Below the pieces are notes generated by a model that saw only the letters and a program-made list of their open reading frames with translations, had not been told where the DNA came from and did no database searches. From the NCBI RefSeq assembly GCF_014905175.1, contig NC_057793.1:1054001-1118000 (forward strand): a stretch of DNA of 64,000 nucleotides. The letters run 5' to 3'. This document shows positions 1 to 12,178 of this stretch, one piece after another; position 1 is the first letter of the stretch; each line of letters opens with the position of its first letter. The DNA is from Aphidius gifuensis (taxonomy: Eukaryota; Arthropoda; Insecta; Hymenoptera; Braconidae). A program made the translations under genes and the position numbers.

Positions 1-13
1 TGCAGCAAGCGAG

Positions 14-1304
14 ATGTCGAATATTTACAATAATTCAATTGTTGCATTTTGGCAGCATGTATTTCATGATGTAGCTGGTAAACAATTAAAAAATTAAACA
101 ATAAATAAATAAATTTAATAAATTTCAATTTTCATTTAATTATTAATTAAAGATCCAAGAACGAAAGAGTGGTTTCTAATGTCATCACCAGTACCAGGTG
201 CTAGTATTATGTTTGGATATTTGTATTTCGTACTATCATGGGGTCCAAGACATATGGAGCATCGTAAACCATACAAACTCAATAACACACTTATTATTTA
301 TAATTTTATTCAAGTCTTATTGAGTATCTGGTTATTTTGGGAGGGCCTGGATGCAGCATGGCTGAGAAAATACAGCTGGAAATGTGAACCAGTTGATCAA
401 TCAAACAGCCCAGAAGCACTAAGGGTAAATACCTAATAATTATTAATAATTTATAAAAATAATAATAATTTATTTTTCTAGATTGCAAGATGTGTGTATA
501 TATATTTTTTGGCTAAAATATCGGAATTACTTGATACTGTTTTTTTTGTTTTACGAAAAAAAGAAAAACAAGTTACATTTCTTCATATGTATCATCATAC
601 TGTTATGCCGTTGATATCTTGGGGTGCTACAAAATATTATCCTGGTGGACATGGTACCTTTATTGGTATGATTTATGCATTTTTAAATATTTTTTTTATT
701 GTTTTGTTATTAGTAGAAATAATTACAACAAAAAAAAAAAGAAACAAAGATTGATAGAAAAAATGATGATTGGTTTTTATGATTTTGTTGATTATTAATT
801 GTTGTTGTTGTTGTTTTTTGTATTATTTATTTATTGTTGGTTTTTTTCAGGTGTAATCAACAGCTTTGTTCATATTGTTATGTACACTTATTATTTACTT
901 GCTGCTGCTTTACCACAGTATCAAAAATATCTTTGGTGGAAAAAATATATAACTACACTTCAAATGGTAATTATAATTTTGAAAAATTATATTTTCGTTT
1001 ATAAATAGCATTTTTATGTTTAATTTTTTTTTTTTTTTTCTAGGTACAATTTTGTCTTGTATCTATTCACAGCTTTCAACTTCTTATTTACGATTGTGAA
1101 TATCCAAGATGGTCACTCATATTAATTCTTCCAAATGTCATGTTTTTTTACTTTTTATTTTCTGATTTTTATAAAAGATCATACGTCGCTAATGATAGTA
1201 ATAAAAAGCAAATTAAAATAGATAACAGTGTTGAAAATATCACGGAAAATGGCACGAAAAAATTGACAAATAATTATCAAAATGATAAAAATAAACAAGC
1301 GTAA
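14..1304 (+). CDS. Very-long-chain fatty acid elongase (ELOVL), copy 1
   Basis: Condensing enzyme of the ER fatty-acyl-CoA elongation cycle: it joins malonyl-CoA to an acyl-CoA and adds two carbons. Five exons join in frame: 14-77, 153-424, 482-665, 851-966 and 1044-1304, with GT-AG introns, giving 298 residues, normal for insect ELOVLs. Visible family motifs are DPRTKEWFLMSSP (residues 22-34), LDTVFFVLRKK (129-139), the catalytic histidine box HMYHH (147-151), YPGGH, MYTYY (184-188) and LWWKKY. The rest is hydrophobic, as expected for seven membrane spans. The tail is basic and Asn/Lys rich but lacks a strict KKxx ER-retrieval signal. The ATG at 14 is chosen because exon 1 encodes a typical short N-terminus and splits the Asp codon as in the other three copies; the promoter lies outside the window. 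It is convergent with the next gene. The exact acyl substrate cannot be told. Confidence 0.95.
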
Positions 1305-2947
1305 TTAATTATAATTAATATTAAAAATATTGAAAAAAAAAAAAAAAACTAAATTAAATTTATAAATAAATAAAAATTAATATATTTTACAATTTTTTAT
1401 TTCTGGTAAATACCGAATCAATTGGTGATTTTACAATAACAAAATAAATTTTTTTACAATATTTCAGGGCTTGAAAAAAAACCTGTGCCAATTTTTTAAA
1501 TGATTAATTTTAATTTTTACATAAAAAAAAAAGCTTCACGTAATAAAATTTGCTCAAATCTACGATATTTTAAAAAAAGCTATTTTCAATATTTATATGA
1601 AATAAATAATAGATTTTTAATAATAAATTGTACTATTTTTAAATGAAAAGGAAAAAATTTTTTTTTCTTGTAGATATATTATTATTTAATAATTTGCTCA
1701 TTGATAAATTTTATTTAATTATAAATTCTCATAAGACAAAAAAAAAAAAAATAGCTTTCAATAATAAAATGATTCAATTTCTTTTTATAATTTTATTTTT
1801 CAATTCATTTGACTGCTTTGTAACAATTTTTTAAAAATAATTGCACTGTACATTTAGTATGTAAAAAGCCCAAAGAACATGGCTTTAATACATAAACAAT
1901 TAATTTTAACTATTAATTTCATTCAATATATAAAAATACACAACTCGAGTCAAAAAAAAATAATGAAAATTACATTTGGATTACGAAAAAAAATAAAACA
2001 ATTATCTATCTAAAAAAAAAACACTAAATAAACACTAACAAAACACCAATTTGATGAAAAAAAAAAAAAATCAATTTATATAATAATTTATAGATTTGTT
2101 ATTATTAATTTTTAATATACATAATTTTATTTTATCAACGTGTATAATAAAAAAAAAAAAAAAAAATAATTGTAATTATTTTGAGCACGATATTCAATTA
2201 CACTATTATGATTTTTTTTTGTACAATATTACTAATTATATACAAAATAAAACAAGATAAAAATAATTTGGTTTTGTTATTTAAAAATAACCAAGTATTT
2301 AAACAATTTTAATAATAAATATAATTTTTTTTTTTTTCATTTGTTTAATTATCAAATTAAACAACACGTATGAGCAATATATAATTTGTATAATTTTTAT
2401 ATTTTGATTAGAAAATAAATGCTCTAAATATATCTAAATTTTTTTTTTTTTTTTTTTTTTTTTTTCTCAAGCTACACCCAAAATTGTTGTAAAAAAAAAA
2501 AAAAAAAATAATAAATAAATTTTTTTAAAATAGTTCTATACGTTGAATAACAATTTCATTATTATTTATTTTTTTTCTTTATATATGCTTAACCACTGTG
2601 TACGTATGAAAAAAAAAAAAATAAAAAATAATTTTTTTATTTTCATATTTATTCGTTAATTATTTGTGTATTGTATTATTTTAAATTTTTTTATTTTTCT
2701 ATTTTTCCGACAATTAACAGTTAATTTTCTTGGCAATTAAATAGCGATGATAAATGTATGTATTATCAGAATACGATATAAATTGTCGTCACAGCTTGTC
2801 AAGGTATATTTGTTGTTGAACATTATTATCATGAATATACACTTGAAGAAAAAAAAAAATAATAAATAAAAATAATAATATATATATTTTTTAAAATATA
2901 TAAATTCATTCACACGAGTCACACTGTTGAATATCAAATGACAACAT
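1305..2947. other. Convergent 3' flanks between elongase copies 1 and 2
   Basis: Very A+T-rich gene-free DNA with long homopolymer A and T runs. AATAAA-type poly(A) signals follow copy 1, the first at 1365-1370. The only open frames are short, AT-driven and without family motifs. Nothing else can be supported. Confidence 0.6.
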
Positions 2948-4442
2948 TCAGGCTTCTTTTTTTCTGTATGCCTTGCGATAAAAATCACTGAACAGGTAGA
3001 TGAATATGATGACATTAGTTACGAAAAAATATGTAAGACCCTTTGACATTGCACAGTCCATAGCAAGAATTGTCATCAAATACGTCAACATCATTCCAAA
3101 TTGTATCTAAAAAAAAATATCAAATATAAATATATTTACAAATTTTAATTGGATTAATTAATCACCAATTGCATCCATGTCATGTATTTTTTCCACCATA
3201 AATATTTTCTATATTGTGGTCCAAGTGCAGCAATTAAATAATATGTGTACATTACAATATGAACTGATGAATTTAAAAATCCAATAACAAGTCCTTGTTG
3301 ACCTGGCATAAATTTAAGATAACACCATGAAAACAAACAAGTTATTGAGTGATGATAAACATGAAGAAATGTAACTTGATTTTGTTTTTTTCTGAGTACA
3401 AAAAATATCTAAAGAAAAGAAAAAAAAACACGAATAATTATTTAATAATCGAACTGTTAATATGGAAAATTAATTTGCAAATCTTACTGTATCTAGTAGT
3501 TCAATGACTTTGGCAAAGAAATACCACCATGCTCCTGTTGATAGCTAAATGAATTTTAAAAAAATATTTATATTATTGGAAATTTGATTTAAGTTAATAT
3601 TTTTTTTATTTGTAAAATTTATACCATTGTTTGTAGAGATGCATCGAGACGAGATTTATTCGAACAATTATTTGATAAAATATATTTTAACGCATCATGA
3701 TCAAGTGCCTGGAAAAAATATGAAAAATATTTATTTTTAACTTGTAAATTGTATTGAGGTTTTTATGAATTAATTATATTCACCAATGAACACAGCCAGA
3801 CACTAAATACAACTTGAAATGCATTATATAAAATGAGTGTTTTTGTGAGTGTAAATGGTGGTTTTTTTTCCATCATTTTTGGTCCAATTTTGAGGACAAA
3901 CAATAAATATAAACTGAGAATTACAAGAACTGGAAATGGTGAACCCATAAGAAACCATGAATCAACTTGTGGATCTATTTCAAATTAAAAAAAAATATAA
4001 AATTAAATATTATTTTTAAAAGTTAAAATATTTAACGAAATTGCAGTTTTTTTTTTTTTTCAAATAGTATATCATATTTCACACTGTATATGCTTATAAT
4101 AAAAAAAAAAAATAAAAATATTTTACTAAAAAAATTAATTACATTTCCTTGACACAAAAAAAAAAAAACAGCAATAATTTTTTGGTCATTTAAATATTCA
4201 TGCAATTATTCAAAATTAGATAATAACTAAACAAAGTTTATTTATTCAAATATTAACATACTACATTATGCATTTAAACATAAGTGTTGAAAAATAAACG
4301 TAGATACAAAAATAGTAATAAATATTACATTTTAAACATAACAAAAAATAGTATAAATTGAAAAAAAAAAAATGTTTTTACCTTTTGTAAATTCCAGTAT
4401 GTCATTGTAATTACTGACAACGAGTTTCACTAAATTAGCCAT
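2948..4442 (-). CDS. Very-long-chain fatty acid elongase (ELOVL), copy 2
   Basis: ER fatty-acyl-CoA elongase. On the - strand six coding exons join in frame: 4442-4382, 3974-3784, 3708-3625, 3544-3488, 3408-3166 and 3106-2948, giving 264 residues. The ATG at 4442 opens a short N-terminus, then DPQVDSWFLMGSPFP after the split Asp codon, LLDTIFFVLRKK, the histidine box HVYHH (147-151), MYTYY and LWWKKYMTWMQL. The C-terminus ends KKEA, a good dilysine (KKxx) ER-retrieval signal. This is the most divergent copy. The usual PGGH after the histidine box reads PGQQ, and the region before the IELLDT motif (LKYILSNNCSN..., LSTGAWWYF) lacks the usual CEPVD...IAR signature. Its intron positions also differ: the block that is one 272-nt exon elsewhere is two exons (191+84). 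The active-site histidines are intact, so I call it functional. Confidence 0.93.
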
Positions 4443-4615
4443 GTTAATAAATATAATCCTTAGCACAAAAAACTGTGAAATAATAAATATAAAAAATACA
4501 AAACAGTGTCAATTTAAATGTGAAAAAAAAAAGTAAATAAATAGCAAAAAATTATCTATTTTTTTATGTAACTGATAGCGTTTTTTTTTTCTTTTTTTTT
4601 TAATTGACTACTTAC

Positions 4616-4791
4616 AAATTTTTAAAAAATATTATAATGATAATTTAGCTGTTAATTCTTAGCGGTGTTGACCGCCTTACTGTTAGGGTAAGTGTCCCGA
4701 ATGAGGAACAGTACACGAATTCAAAAACTTAAAACGTTGTAACTTCCATGAACGACAGACTGATACTATTGGATGTTACCCCACTTTTATT
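4616..4791 (-). promoter_or_regulatory. Core promoter and first noncoding exon of elongase copy 2
   Basis: On the - strand, TCAGTCTGT (4763-4755) matches the arthropod initiator, with the expected +1 A at 4761. An AATAAAAG TATA-like box (4791-4784) begins about 30 nt upstream, the right spacing. A GTAAG donor at 4615 and a TTTCACAG acceptor at 4474-4473 would make a 5'UTR exon of 4761-4616, a 143-nt intron, and a second exon from 4472 into the ATG. The leader holds a 6-codon upstream ORF and a small GC hairpin (arms 4662-4666 and 4671-4675, loop of 4). Inference from motifs and spacing; no transcript evidence. Confidence 0.5.
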
Positions 4792-5247
4792 CCTTCTGAG
4801 CATGTTCCTTCTTCGTTTTTATTTTCTACACACGCATTTATTAAGTCAAAATTATTATATCAGGTTAAAATTTGTTTATCACTTTTCATTAATATTATTT
4901 AAATCACTTGAATAACAATAAAACAAAAATTTTTTAAAATGAATATTTAGATAAAATATTATCATAGTGTAAATTTATACAAATAGAAAAATAATATTCA
5001 GCATTTCAATGTTATAGATTGATTTAAATTTCACAATTGTCATATTTTTTTTTTGTTTTTATTTAGACTTTGATCTTGTTATTGTATTAATTATTAAATT
5101 TCATTTTTTTGGCTTATTATAAATAATAATTTTATCTTGTCTTATCTTGTTTTTTTTTTTTCTATAAATTATTATTTTTTATAGCTCTAATGAATTTAGT
5201 ATTTTTAATGAATATGGAATTTTTTTTTTTTTTTTTTTGTCTTTAAA

Positions 5248-5361
5248 ATGCAACGTGAAATATTTGTGTTAGCTAATCAAATTGCGTCAATGTTTTATTT
5301 GCCAGGAATAAAGTCTTGGCTATTTTTCATAGCCGGAAATGTGATTTTAAAAAATAAATAA
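5248..5361 (+). CDS. Possible small hydrophobic ORF (37 aa)
   Basis: ATG-TAA frame of 37 residues with a reasonable start context (AAAATG) in otherwise stop-rich DNA. The peptide has two hydrophobic stretches (IFVLANQIASMFYL and WLFFIAGNVIL) around a Pro-Gly turn, and its G+C is a little above the surroundings. I recognise no family. An ORF this short could be chance, and neither promoter nor splice sites are evident. Confidence 0.2.
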   Translation: MQREIFVLANQIASMFYLPGIKSWLFFIAGNVILKNK

Positions 5362-5899
5362 ATTTCTATGATATTTTTAAGTTTAAATAATAAACTAAAA
5401 AATATATTTAATTGATAAATAAACTTGAAAAAATGTAAATAATATTATTGATAATATGTCAATTAATTATTGACACTTGTCATTATATAATTTAATAATT
5501 ATTGTTATTTAAAATTAATAAAAAACCACATTATTATTTCCATTATTATAATTTTTAGTATAAATATTTACGATTATTAAAATTATCAAGAAAAAAAAAA
5601 ATCCATGATGAATTTTAATTGTTCTATATAGCCAATATTCCAATGACGTTATTAATATTTTTTTAAAAATTAATTCATCAGCAAATATGATTGCTCATTG
5701 AGTACGCAATCGTCGTGTTAAAAAATACAATGACATTTGAAATACAAGAAATTTTAAGTTATTATTTTGATTAGTTGCATTAATGTATGATAAAAAAAAA
5801 AGAAAATAAAAAAAAAAAATAGAATATTAATTTTATTATATTGAATACACCTGCTTATAAATTTGTAACATTATAATATAAATAAATAATAAATATAGG

Positions 5900-6073
5900 T
5901 CATGATGAGAAGAATGAACAGGTTTCGTTGGCGATTGACCGAAATCGAAACTCTGATCGGCCTTTGGGTATGTTGGACCTCAAATACCTAACGGCATCTC
6001 GATGCTCTCGACCCAGTAAAGTGGATCCTGATACTTGTTCCATCACCAAAATTAAAATAAAAAATATCAACAT
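5900..6073 (-). CDS. Candidate small secreted peptide, unknown (57 aa)
   Basis: A local island of higher G+C (about 5900-6110) inside AT-rich DNA. On the - strand, the ATG at 6073 opens a 57-residue frame. It starts with a classic signal-peptide pattern (MLIFFILILVMEQVSG), then a basic, polar tail with RYLRSNIPKGRSEF and one Cys near the end. A TTTTTAG just upstream could be a splice acceptor. The + strand of the same island also opens a short frame (from about 5902) ending at a GTATGT donor-like site, so the coding strand is uncertain. I cannot place it in a known peptide family. Confidence 0.3.
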   Translation of the reverse strand: MLIFFILILVMEQVSGSTLLGREHRDAVRYLRSNIPKGRSEFRFRSIANETCSFFSS

Positions 6074-6131
6074 GTGTATTTGGAGATTCCTAAAAATCTG
6101 GGACACAAAGATTTTATCATTTAATAAGTAG

Positions 6132-7305
6132 AACGTATTCTAACAATTTTTAAAAAATTAACAAATATATTTAACCTTTGAATTTAATAGTTAACTTTTA
6201 TTGCTGAAATTTTGAAATTTATTTTCATTATATTTATTTAGTTATTTATTTTTAATTTTTAATTTCATTATTTATAAAGATATTTTATTTTTCTAATTTT
6301 CTAAATACAATAAACACTTTGAATAATTTTTATAGAAAAAAAAAAAAATACAATAAACTAAATTAATTAATAATACTAAAATAAAATAATAAAAAAATTT
6401 TTTTATTTATATAATGAAATAGTGAATAATTGATTATTTAATTATAAAAAAATAAGCTTGAAAAAATAAACAAATTGAATTGTTTAGAAAGCTTAGTTTG
6501 AATTTTTTTTTTTCTCAATTATTTTGTTTTTTTCATCAATTATTATTTTATTATAATTATGTTTTTTTTTTTTAAATAATGATTTTATATTTATTTCTGC
6601 ATTTTTAATAATGAAGATGTAACTGTCATTTAATTATTAATTTGATGCACGTGTCAACCTTGACAAGGATTAGTTCAGAGGTAAAAAAACTTCAAGGTAA
6701 AAAGATAATTTTTAAAACTCTTTTTTTCACTAAAAAATTGAAGGCTGACGATTTTTTTAAATAATACAAATGAATTTATTTTAATTTAATATATCATTTT
6801 GAAATTAAGTTTGTTAAAAATATTTGCTTTTTGTTAATTAACCTGTTGATTATCAATTTTATAAAAATCAAAATTAAATGATTCAAAACTCCAGCTACGC
6901 CATCTATTTTCAAGCTTAATTTATCAACAAAATTCTGTCGATATAAAGATTATTAAAAAGAAAAAAAAGAAATTTTAAAATATTGTCAATGTCAAATTTA
7001 TAATTCACCAAGTTCATTATGATAATTTATTTTCTTAGAAATAAAATTTAAAAAAAAAAAATAGAAAAAAACATAAATTCTTTAAAAATTCAATACTAAA
7101 ATTTAAATTTCATATTTAGAATGTAACCTTTGAATTTTAACATTTGTCATGGGAATTTATTATTCGAAAAAAAAAAAATAATAATCAATCATATAAAAAA
7201 TTAAATTGTCAAGAAAAATCAAAAAATAAAATTGAAAAAAAATAATATATATATCAAGGTTAATAAATGAAAAAAACAAATTAAAATTCATAATAAATTA
7301 ATAAT
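6132..7305. other. Gene-free AT-rich spacer
   Basis: Low-complexity A/T-rich spacer downstream of elongase copy 3, containing its 3' flank. No coding or structural feature can be supported. Confidence 0.5.
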
Positions 7306-8707
7306 TTATTTATCTTTATTGATTTGATTATTATCGAGGTTTGTTGTAATATTTTTTTTTGATTTTTTAACATATGTATTGTAGTAAAATTCGCCAAACA
7401 AAACAACCATAAATAAATTTTGTGGTAAAAGTATTGCAAGTGTCCATACAGGAAAACCACAATCCTCAACAAATAGCAACAATGATGCATGTATGAGAAT
7501 TAAAAAAAATTGTAATAATTGCATTTGTGTTATGTATTTTTTCCACCATGGTCTGTTGATTTTAAATGACGTTGCCAAATAATGAGAATACATGACCACA
7601 TGCACCAATGAATTCAGTAAACCTAAAAGAACAAATAAAAAATAATAGTTTTAGTATTTTATTAATTAATTTATAAGCTTATTAATTTAGATGATTACCT
7701 ATGAATGTCACATGTCCACCAGGTAAATATTTAACACCACACCAAGTTGCAAAAATCATACCAGCATGATGATAAACATGAAGAAAAGATATTTGATTAT
7801 CTTTTTTACGTAAAACAAAAAATATTGTATCTAATAAATCAATTATTTTTACAATAAAATACATCCATACTGTTCTTGCAATCTAATTAACAAAAATTGA
7901 AGAAAAAAAAAACAATTAAAACAAAATTACATTATAAATATTTAAATTAATAAAAAAATAAATCGAAATAAATCGAAAATTTTCGTGAATTAAATTTTTT
8001 TTTTTCTCAACTTCAATTATTATTGTTATATTTTTAATTATCTAACTAAATTAGTCAATTCTCTCTGCCTAACATTAAAACCAGTCTATTATTTAAAAAA
8101 AAAAATTAAATTATATTTTTTTATCAATAAATTTCGTGCTGTAATTTTTTTTTTTTCAGTAATTTTTCGAATCGAAATATTTCGATTACACATTGTTGCT
8201 ATTATTTATATTTGTTTATATATTTTAATAAATAATATAAATATTATAAAAATTTATAATAATTATTAATCTATCAATTATTAAATTTTTTTTGTTATTT
8301 TTATTACCTGAATTGCGATTGGATCATCGGAATAATCAACTGGTTCACAAACATAACTATAATTGTTCCACCATGCAAGTGTTAATGCTCTATAAAATAA
8401 ATAACCACTTAAAACAATTTGTACAACATTATAAATTTGCATAACTCTTTCAAGTTTAAATGGTGGACGTTTTGCCATTAATCTTGGACCAATTGTAAAT
8501 ACAAAATATAAGTACGTAACAATTATTCCAAATATAGGCCATGGTGTTGCAATAAACAGCCAGTCTTTCGTTCTTGGATCTAAAAAAAATCATTTCAAGT
8601 CATTTAAATTATTAATTTTCATGTTTTATTTTAATTTAAAACTCACCAGCAGCATCTTCATTTAAAAAATGATAAGTTTCAACAAACATTCGTATTATTT
8701 TTGCCAT
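7306..8707 (-). CDS. Very-long-chain fatty acid elongase (ELOVL), copy 3
   Basis: ER fatty-acyl-CoA elongase. Four - strand exons join in frame: 8707-8647, 8579-8308, 7882-7699 and 7622-7306, giving 277 residues. Motifs are DPRTKDWLFIATPWP after the split Asp codon, GPRLMAKRPPFKLE, CEPVDYS, IARTVWMYFIVKIIDLLDT, FFVLRKK, histidine box HVYHH (146-150), LPGGH, VVMYSHYL (the MYxYY motif is altered to MYSHY) and WWKKYITQMQL. Exons 1, 2 and 3 (61, 272 and 184 nt) correspond to those of copy 1; the last exon is copy 1 exons 4 and 5 fused without their intron. The C-terminus is a Lys/Asn-rich cytosolic tail ending NKDK. The start is fixed by the conserved first-exon phase. Confidence 0.95.
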
Positions 8708-9031
8708 TTTTTTATGTCAATTTAATTTTTTTTTTTCTCAAAAACACTTAGTTTTATTTATTTTTTTATCTTTTGTTATACAGGTACTATAAAATCACAT
8801 AAACAATATGAGATAACAAAAAAATGTGCACATGAAAAAATCATAATTAGATCATTATTGAATTTGAAGTTTTTATTTTTCGTAAATTTTATAGATTTAA
8901 TAGTGAATCGTTAGAAATAAAATTGAAAAATTATAATAATTCTATTGTGAATCTGTTGGAGAATTTGTTTTTTGATAGTAAGTAATGAAAATTTAAAAAA
9001 TTATCCGTGACGACCACTTTGAACTACCGAA

Positions 9032-9040
9032 ACAGACTGA
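9032..9040 (-). promoter_or_regulatory. Initiator-like TCAGTCTGT upstream of elongase copy 3
   Basis: The same nonamer found upstream of copies 2 and 4, here about 330 nt upstream of the ATG, in a small G+C-enriched patch (9001-9070). The +1 A would be 9038. There is no TATA-like box at -30. A GGTCG resembling a downstream promoter element is present but about 4 nt closer than the canonical spacing. Inference from motif only. Confidence 0.4.
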
Positions 9041-10917
9041 ATGAAATTTTTACCTCCATCGAAAAAAATAATAGGTATTGTATTGTAATTAAGAAAGACC
9101 TTGAAATTAATTAATTTAATTCAAATTTTTTATACTATACTTTGTAAATAGATGATTTTCGAAAATAATACTTTGTTTTTTAATTAGATAAAATTTTAAA
9201 TTTTAAATTAATTTTCAAATTCATAGAGTATAAATTTCATTTATTTTTTTTCTTTTCAACAATTGTTTCAAGTATTTTTTGTAATAACATTATTTATTTT
9301 TAATTTTTTTTTCAATCTAATGATTTAGTAAATTGTAAAATAGCTTGAATATCTAACAAAATTATTATTCATAATTTAAACAAATTAAAAATACTGTGAA
9401 ACAAAAAAAAAAAAAAGAAAAAATTTTTATTTTTATAATTTTAATTATTCAAGCTCCTTGACATGCATTCAAGAAATTATTTATTGTCAATGAATATTTC
9501 ATGATGAAAAATAACAAAAATTGCTTCTTTACAATTGACCCTCGTAAATTTCAATATTTTTTTGATGAAAAATATATTTTTTTTCATTGATTTAGTTGGA
9601 CGCTCATCGTATGATTTAGCTGAATAAATTTTTCAATGGCAAAATTGTAATGTAAAAAATTAAATTGTATAATAATTGAATAATGAAAATTAACGATGAG
9701 ATATATGGTTTTTTAAAATAAACCGGAAACTTGGGGCCGTTCGGGTCCTCACAGTTTTGACCTTTACGACAATCGATCAACAAGAATAAATATGCGACGC
9801 ACCGTGATTCAGTAATTTTAAATTACTTTAATTAACATTAATGTGTATTGTAAAATAAATTTATTAAATATCTATTTTTTATATATAACACTGTTAAATT
9901 AAATTATTTAAAATAATATTAACTTATTTTTTAAATCAATGTTCAAGTAATGTTATTTTATTTGACATTTTTTATTTAAATTAATATGAATTAAAAAAAA
10001 AAAAAATCATTCAGTTATAATTTTTACATATAAAAATTATTAAATAATTTACAATTATAAAATTTTTAATTTCTTAAATAAATAACATGCAGATATTTCG
10101 GGTCAACACCTCGGAAATTCCTAATTTTTTTTTTTTTATGTATAATCATTAGTTTTTTTTTTTATGGTAATTTTTTTATTACATAAATAGTTGTATGTAA
10201 TTTTCATGAACTTGAATATCATTTAAAATATCATCGCTTTAAATTTAACAAAAAAAAAAAAAAAAAATAACAAAAATCTGTAATTAATTGGTTGCGGAAT
10301 TTTTTTTATAAACTTAGATGTAAAAATTAACAGAATTAATTAACAGATTACAACAAATCTGCATATCATTATTACAATTTTTTTTTCGCAAATATCTTGA
10401 ACAAGTATCTTTTTGTTATTTATTTTTTTTACAAGCTCCTTAAATTTATCTATCGAAAATTCATTAAAAAAAATCTAAACCTTTTTTTTTTTTTTTATAA
10501 ACAAAATGTGAATTTTTTTAGAAAAATTTCAACTTGGCCCTTTTGTTACCAAGGCATACATGTCATCTTAAAATATTTATACATTTAAAAAATAATCTTA
10601 AAAATTAAGAACACTTTTATAATAACAATATATTTTTTTTGTTATAAATTAAAATTTAAATACTCGAAACATTCAGCTAAAACAATCGTCTTTAATTTCA
10701 TCATTTTTCGAATAAAAAAAATCAACTAATAACTATATTATATTTACAAATTAAACGAAAAAAAAAAAAATTATATTTAATTATTATAAATTAAATAAAA
10801 AGTACATTTTCAAATTATTGATAAATAATTTCAAAAAAATAAAATAATAGCTTTTTCGTCGGTAAATAACCGATTGAAAATGAATTTGTAATTTTTATGA
10901 TCGATAAATCAATAAAA
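9041..10917. other. Gene-free spacer between elongase copies 3 and 4
   Basis: AT-rich DNA with homopolymer runs. A short patch of higher G+C at about 9721-9810 has no convincing frame or hairpin. The distal part is the 3' flank of copy 4. Nothing else supported. Confidence 0.5.
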
Positions 10918-12178
10918 TCATTTTGATTTTTTATCATTTTTATAATCATCAATCTTATTACAATTATTATTATTTTTCTTAAATTCTTTTTCGTCATTTT
11001 TATTTTTTAAATATGTTTTAATATAAAATGATCCAAATAAATAAATAAACACTCCACTATTAAGACACAATAAAGCAGCAAGTGATTTTGGAAAATTACA
11101 ATCAATAAAAAAATGTTGTGCATTATGTACAAATACAATACAAAATTGTATCAATTGTAGCCGTGTTAAATATTTTTTCCACCATAAATATTTTTCCATA
11201 TGTGGTCCAAATGCTGATAGCATATAATATCCATACATTAACACATGAATAAATGAATTAATAACACCAAGTAATGTTGAATGACCACCTGGATAAAATC
11301 TCACAGCGATCCATGCTGCTAATGTTATTATTGAATGATGAAATATATGAAGAAATGATAATTGACGTTCTTTTTTACGTAATACAAAAAATATTGTATC
11401 AGAAAATTCAATTAATTTGCAGATATAATATAGCCATACAGCTCTTGCCATCTGTAATTTATTTATATTTTTATTTATAAATTTAAATTTAACATTTAAT
11501 TAACTATTTACATTTACTTTGAATTTTGGTTGAGATATTTATTAAGATATTTTATCTTATAAGGAAAAAATTTTTAAATCACTAATGATGTTATTAAAAT
11601 GCAGGAAAATAAAAAGCTAAATTTAAAAATAACACAGTCATTGTGTTTTTATATTTTTTGTATTGAAATTGAAAAATTAATTTAATTGTATTTAATGAGG
11701 CTGAGAGTTGAGAGATTAATGATAAATTTTTTATTAATTATTAATAGATAAATTGAATATTTTTTTATGTTAACTTACTCGAAGTGCTGTTGGGCTGTTT
11801 GAACGATCAACTGGTTGACATCCAAAGCTGTAATCATTTAACCATCCACCGGCTAGACCTTCATGCAGTATCACATAACTAAAAATAACTTGTACTATGT
11901 TGTATCCAATTAATATGTATTTTAATGAATATGGTTTTTTATCACGCATATAACGTGGACCAGCGGTTGTACTAAAATATATATATGATGCTATTATTAT
12001 TAAAAGTGGACCAGGTCCAACAACTAAAAACCAATCCTCTGTTCTTCGATCTGAAACATCAACATGATACTCATCAATACATAAATAAATTTTAAAAATA
12101 TTTTTTTTCATTTGATTTTTTATTATTACCAATTTTATTTTGCATGAGGTCATTGTACCAATCCACTATTCCTGACAT
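10918..12178 (-). CDS. Very-long-chain fatty acid elongase (ELOVL), copy 4
   Basis: ER fatty-acyl-CoA elongase. Three - strand exons join in frame: 12178-12130, 12050-11779 and 11451-10918, giving 284 residues. Motifs are DRRTEDWFLVVGPGP, GPRYMRDKKPYSLKY, CQPVDRSNSPTALR, ARAVWLYYICKLIEFSDT, IFFVLRKK, histidine box HIFHH (142-146), YPGGH, HVLMYGYYML and LWWKKYLTRLQL. The 534-nt last exon fuses what are three exons in copy 1 (184+116+261), so two introns are absent. The tail is long, Lys/Asn-rich and ends KKSK, a good dilysine ER-retrieval signal. The first residue of the long exon is Met, but the upstream exons and shared splice phase show it is internal. HIFHH still satisfies HxxHH. Confidence 0.95.

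Noticed and set aside
4640..4800. Transposon end (GGGTAAGTGTCCCGAATGAGG-like sequence)
   Set aside because: No second terminal repeat or target duplication; the segment is better explained as promoter and leader of elongase copy 2.
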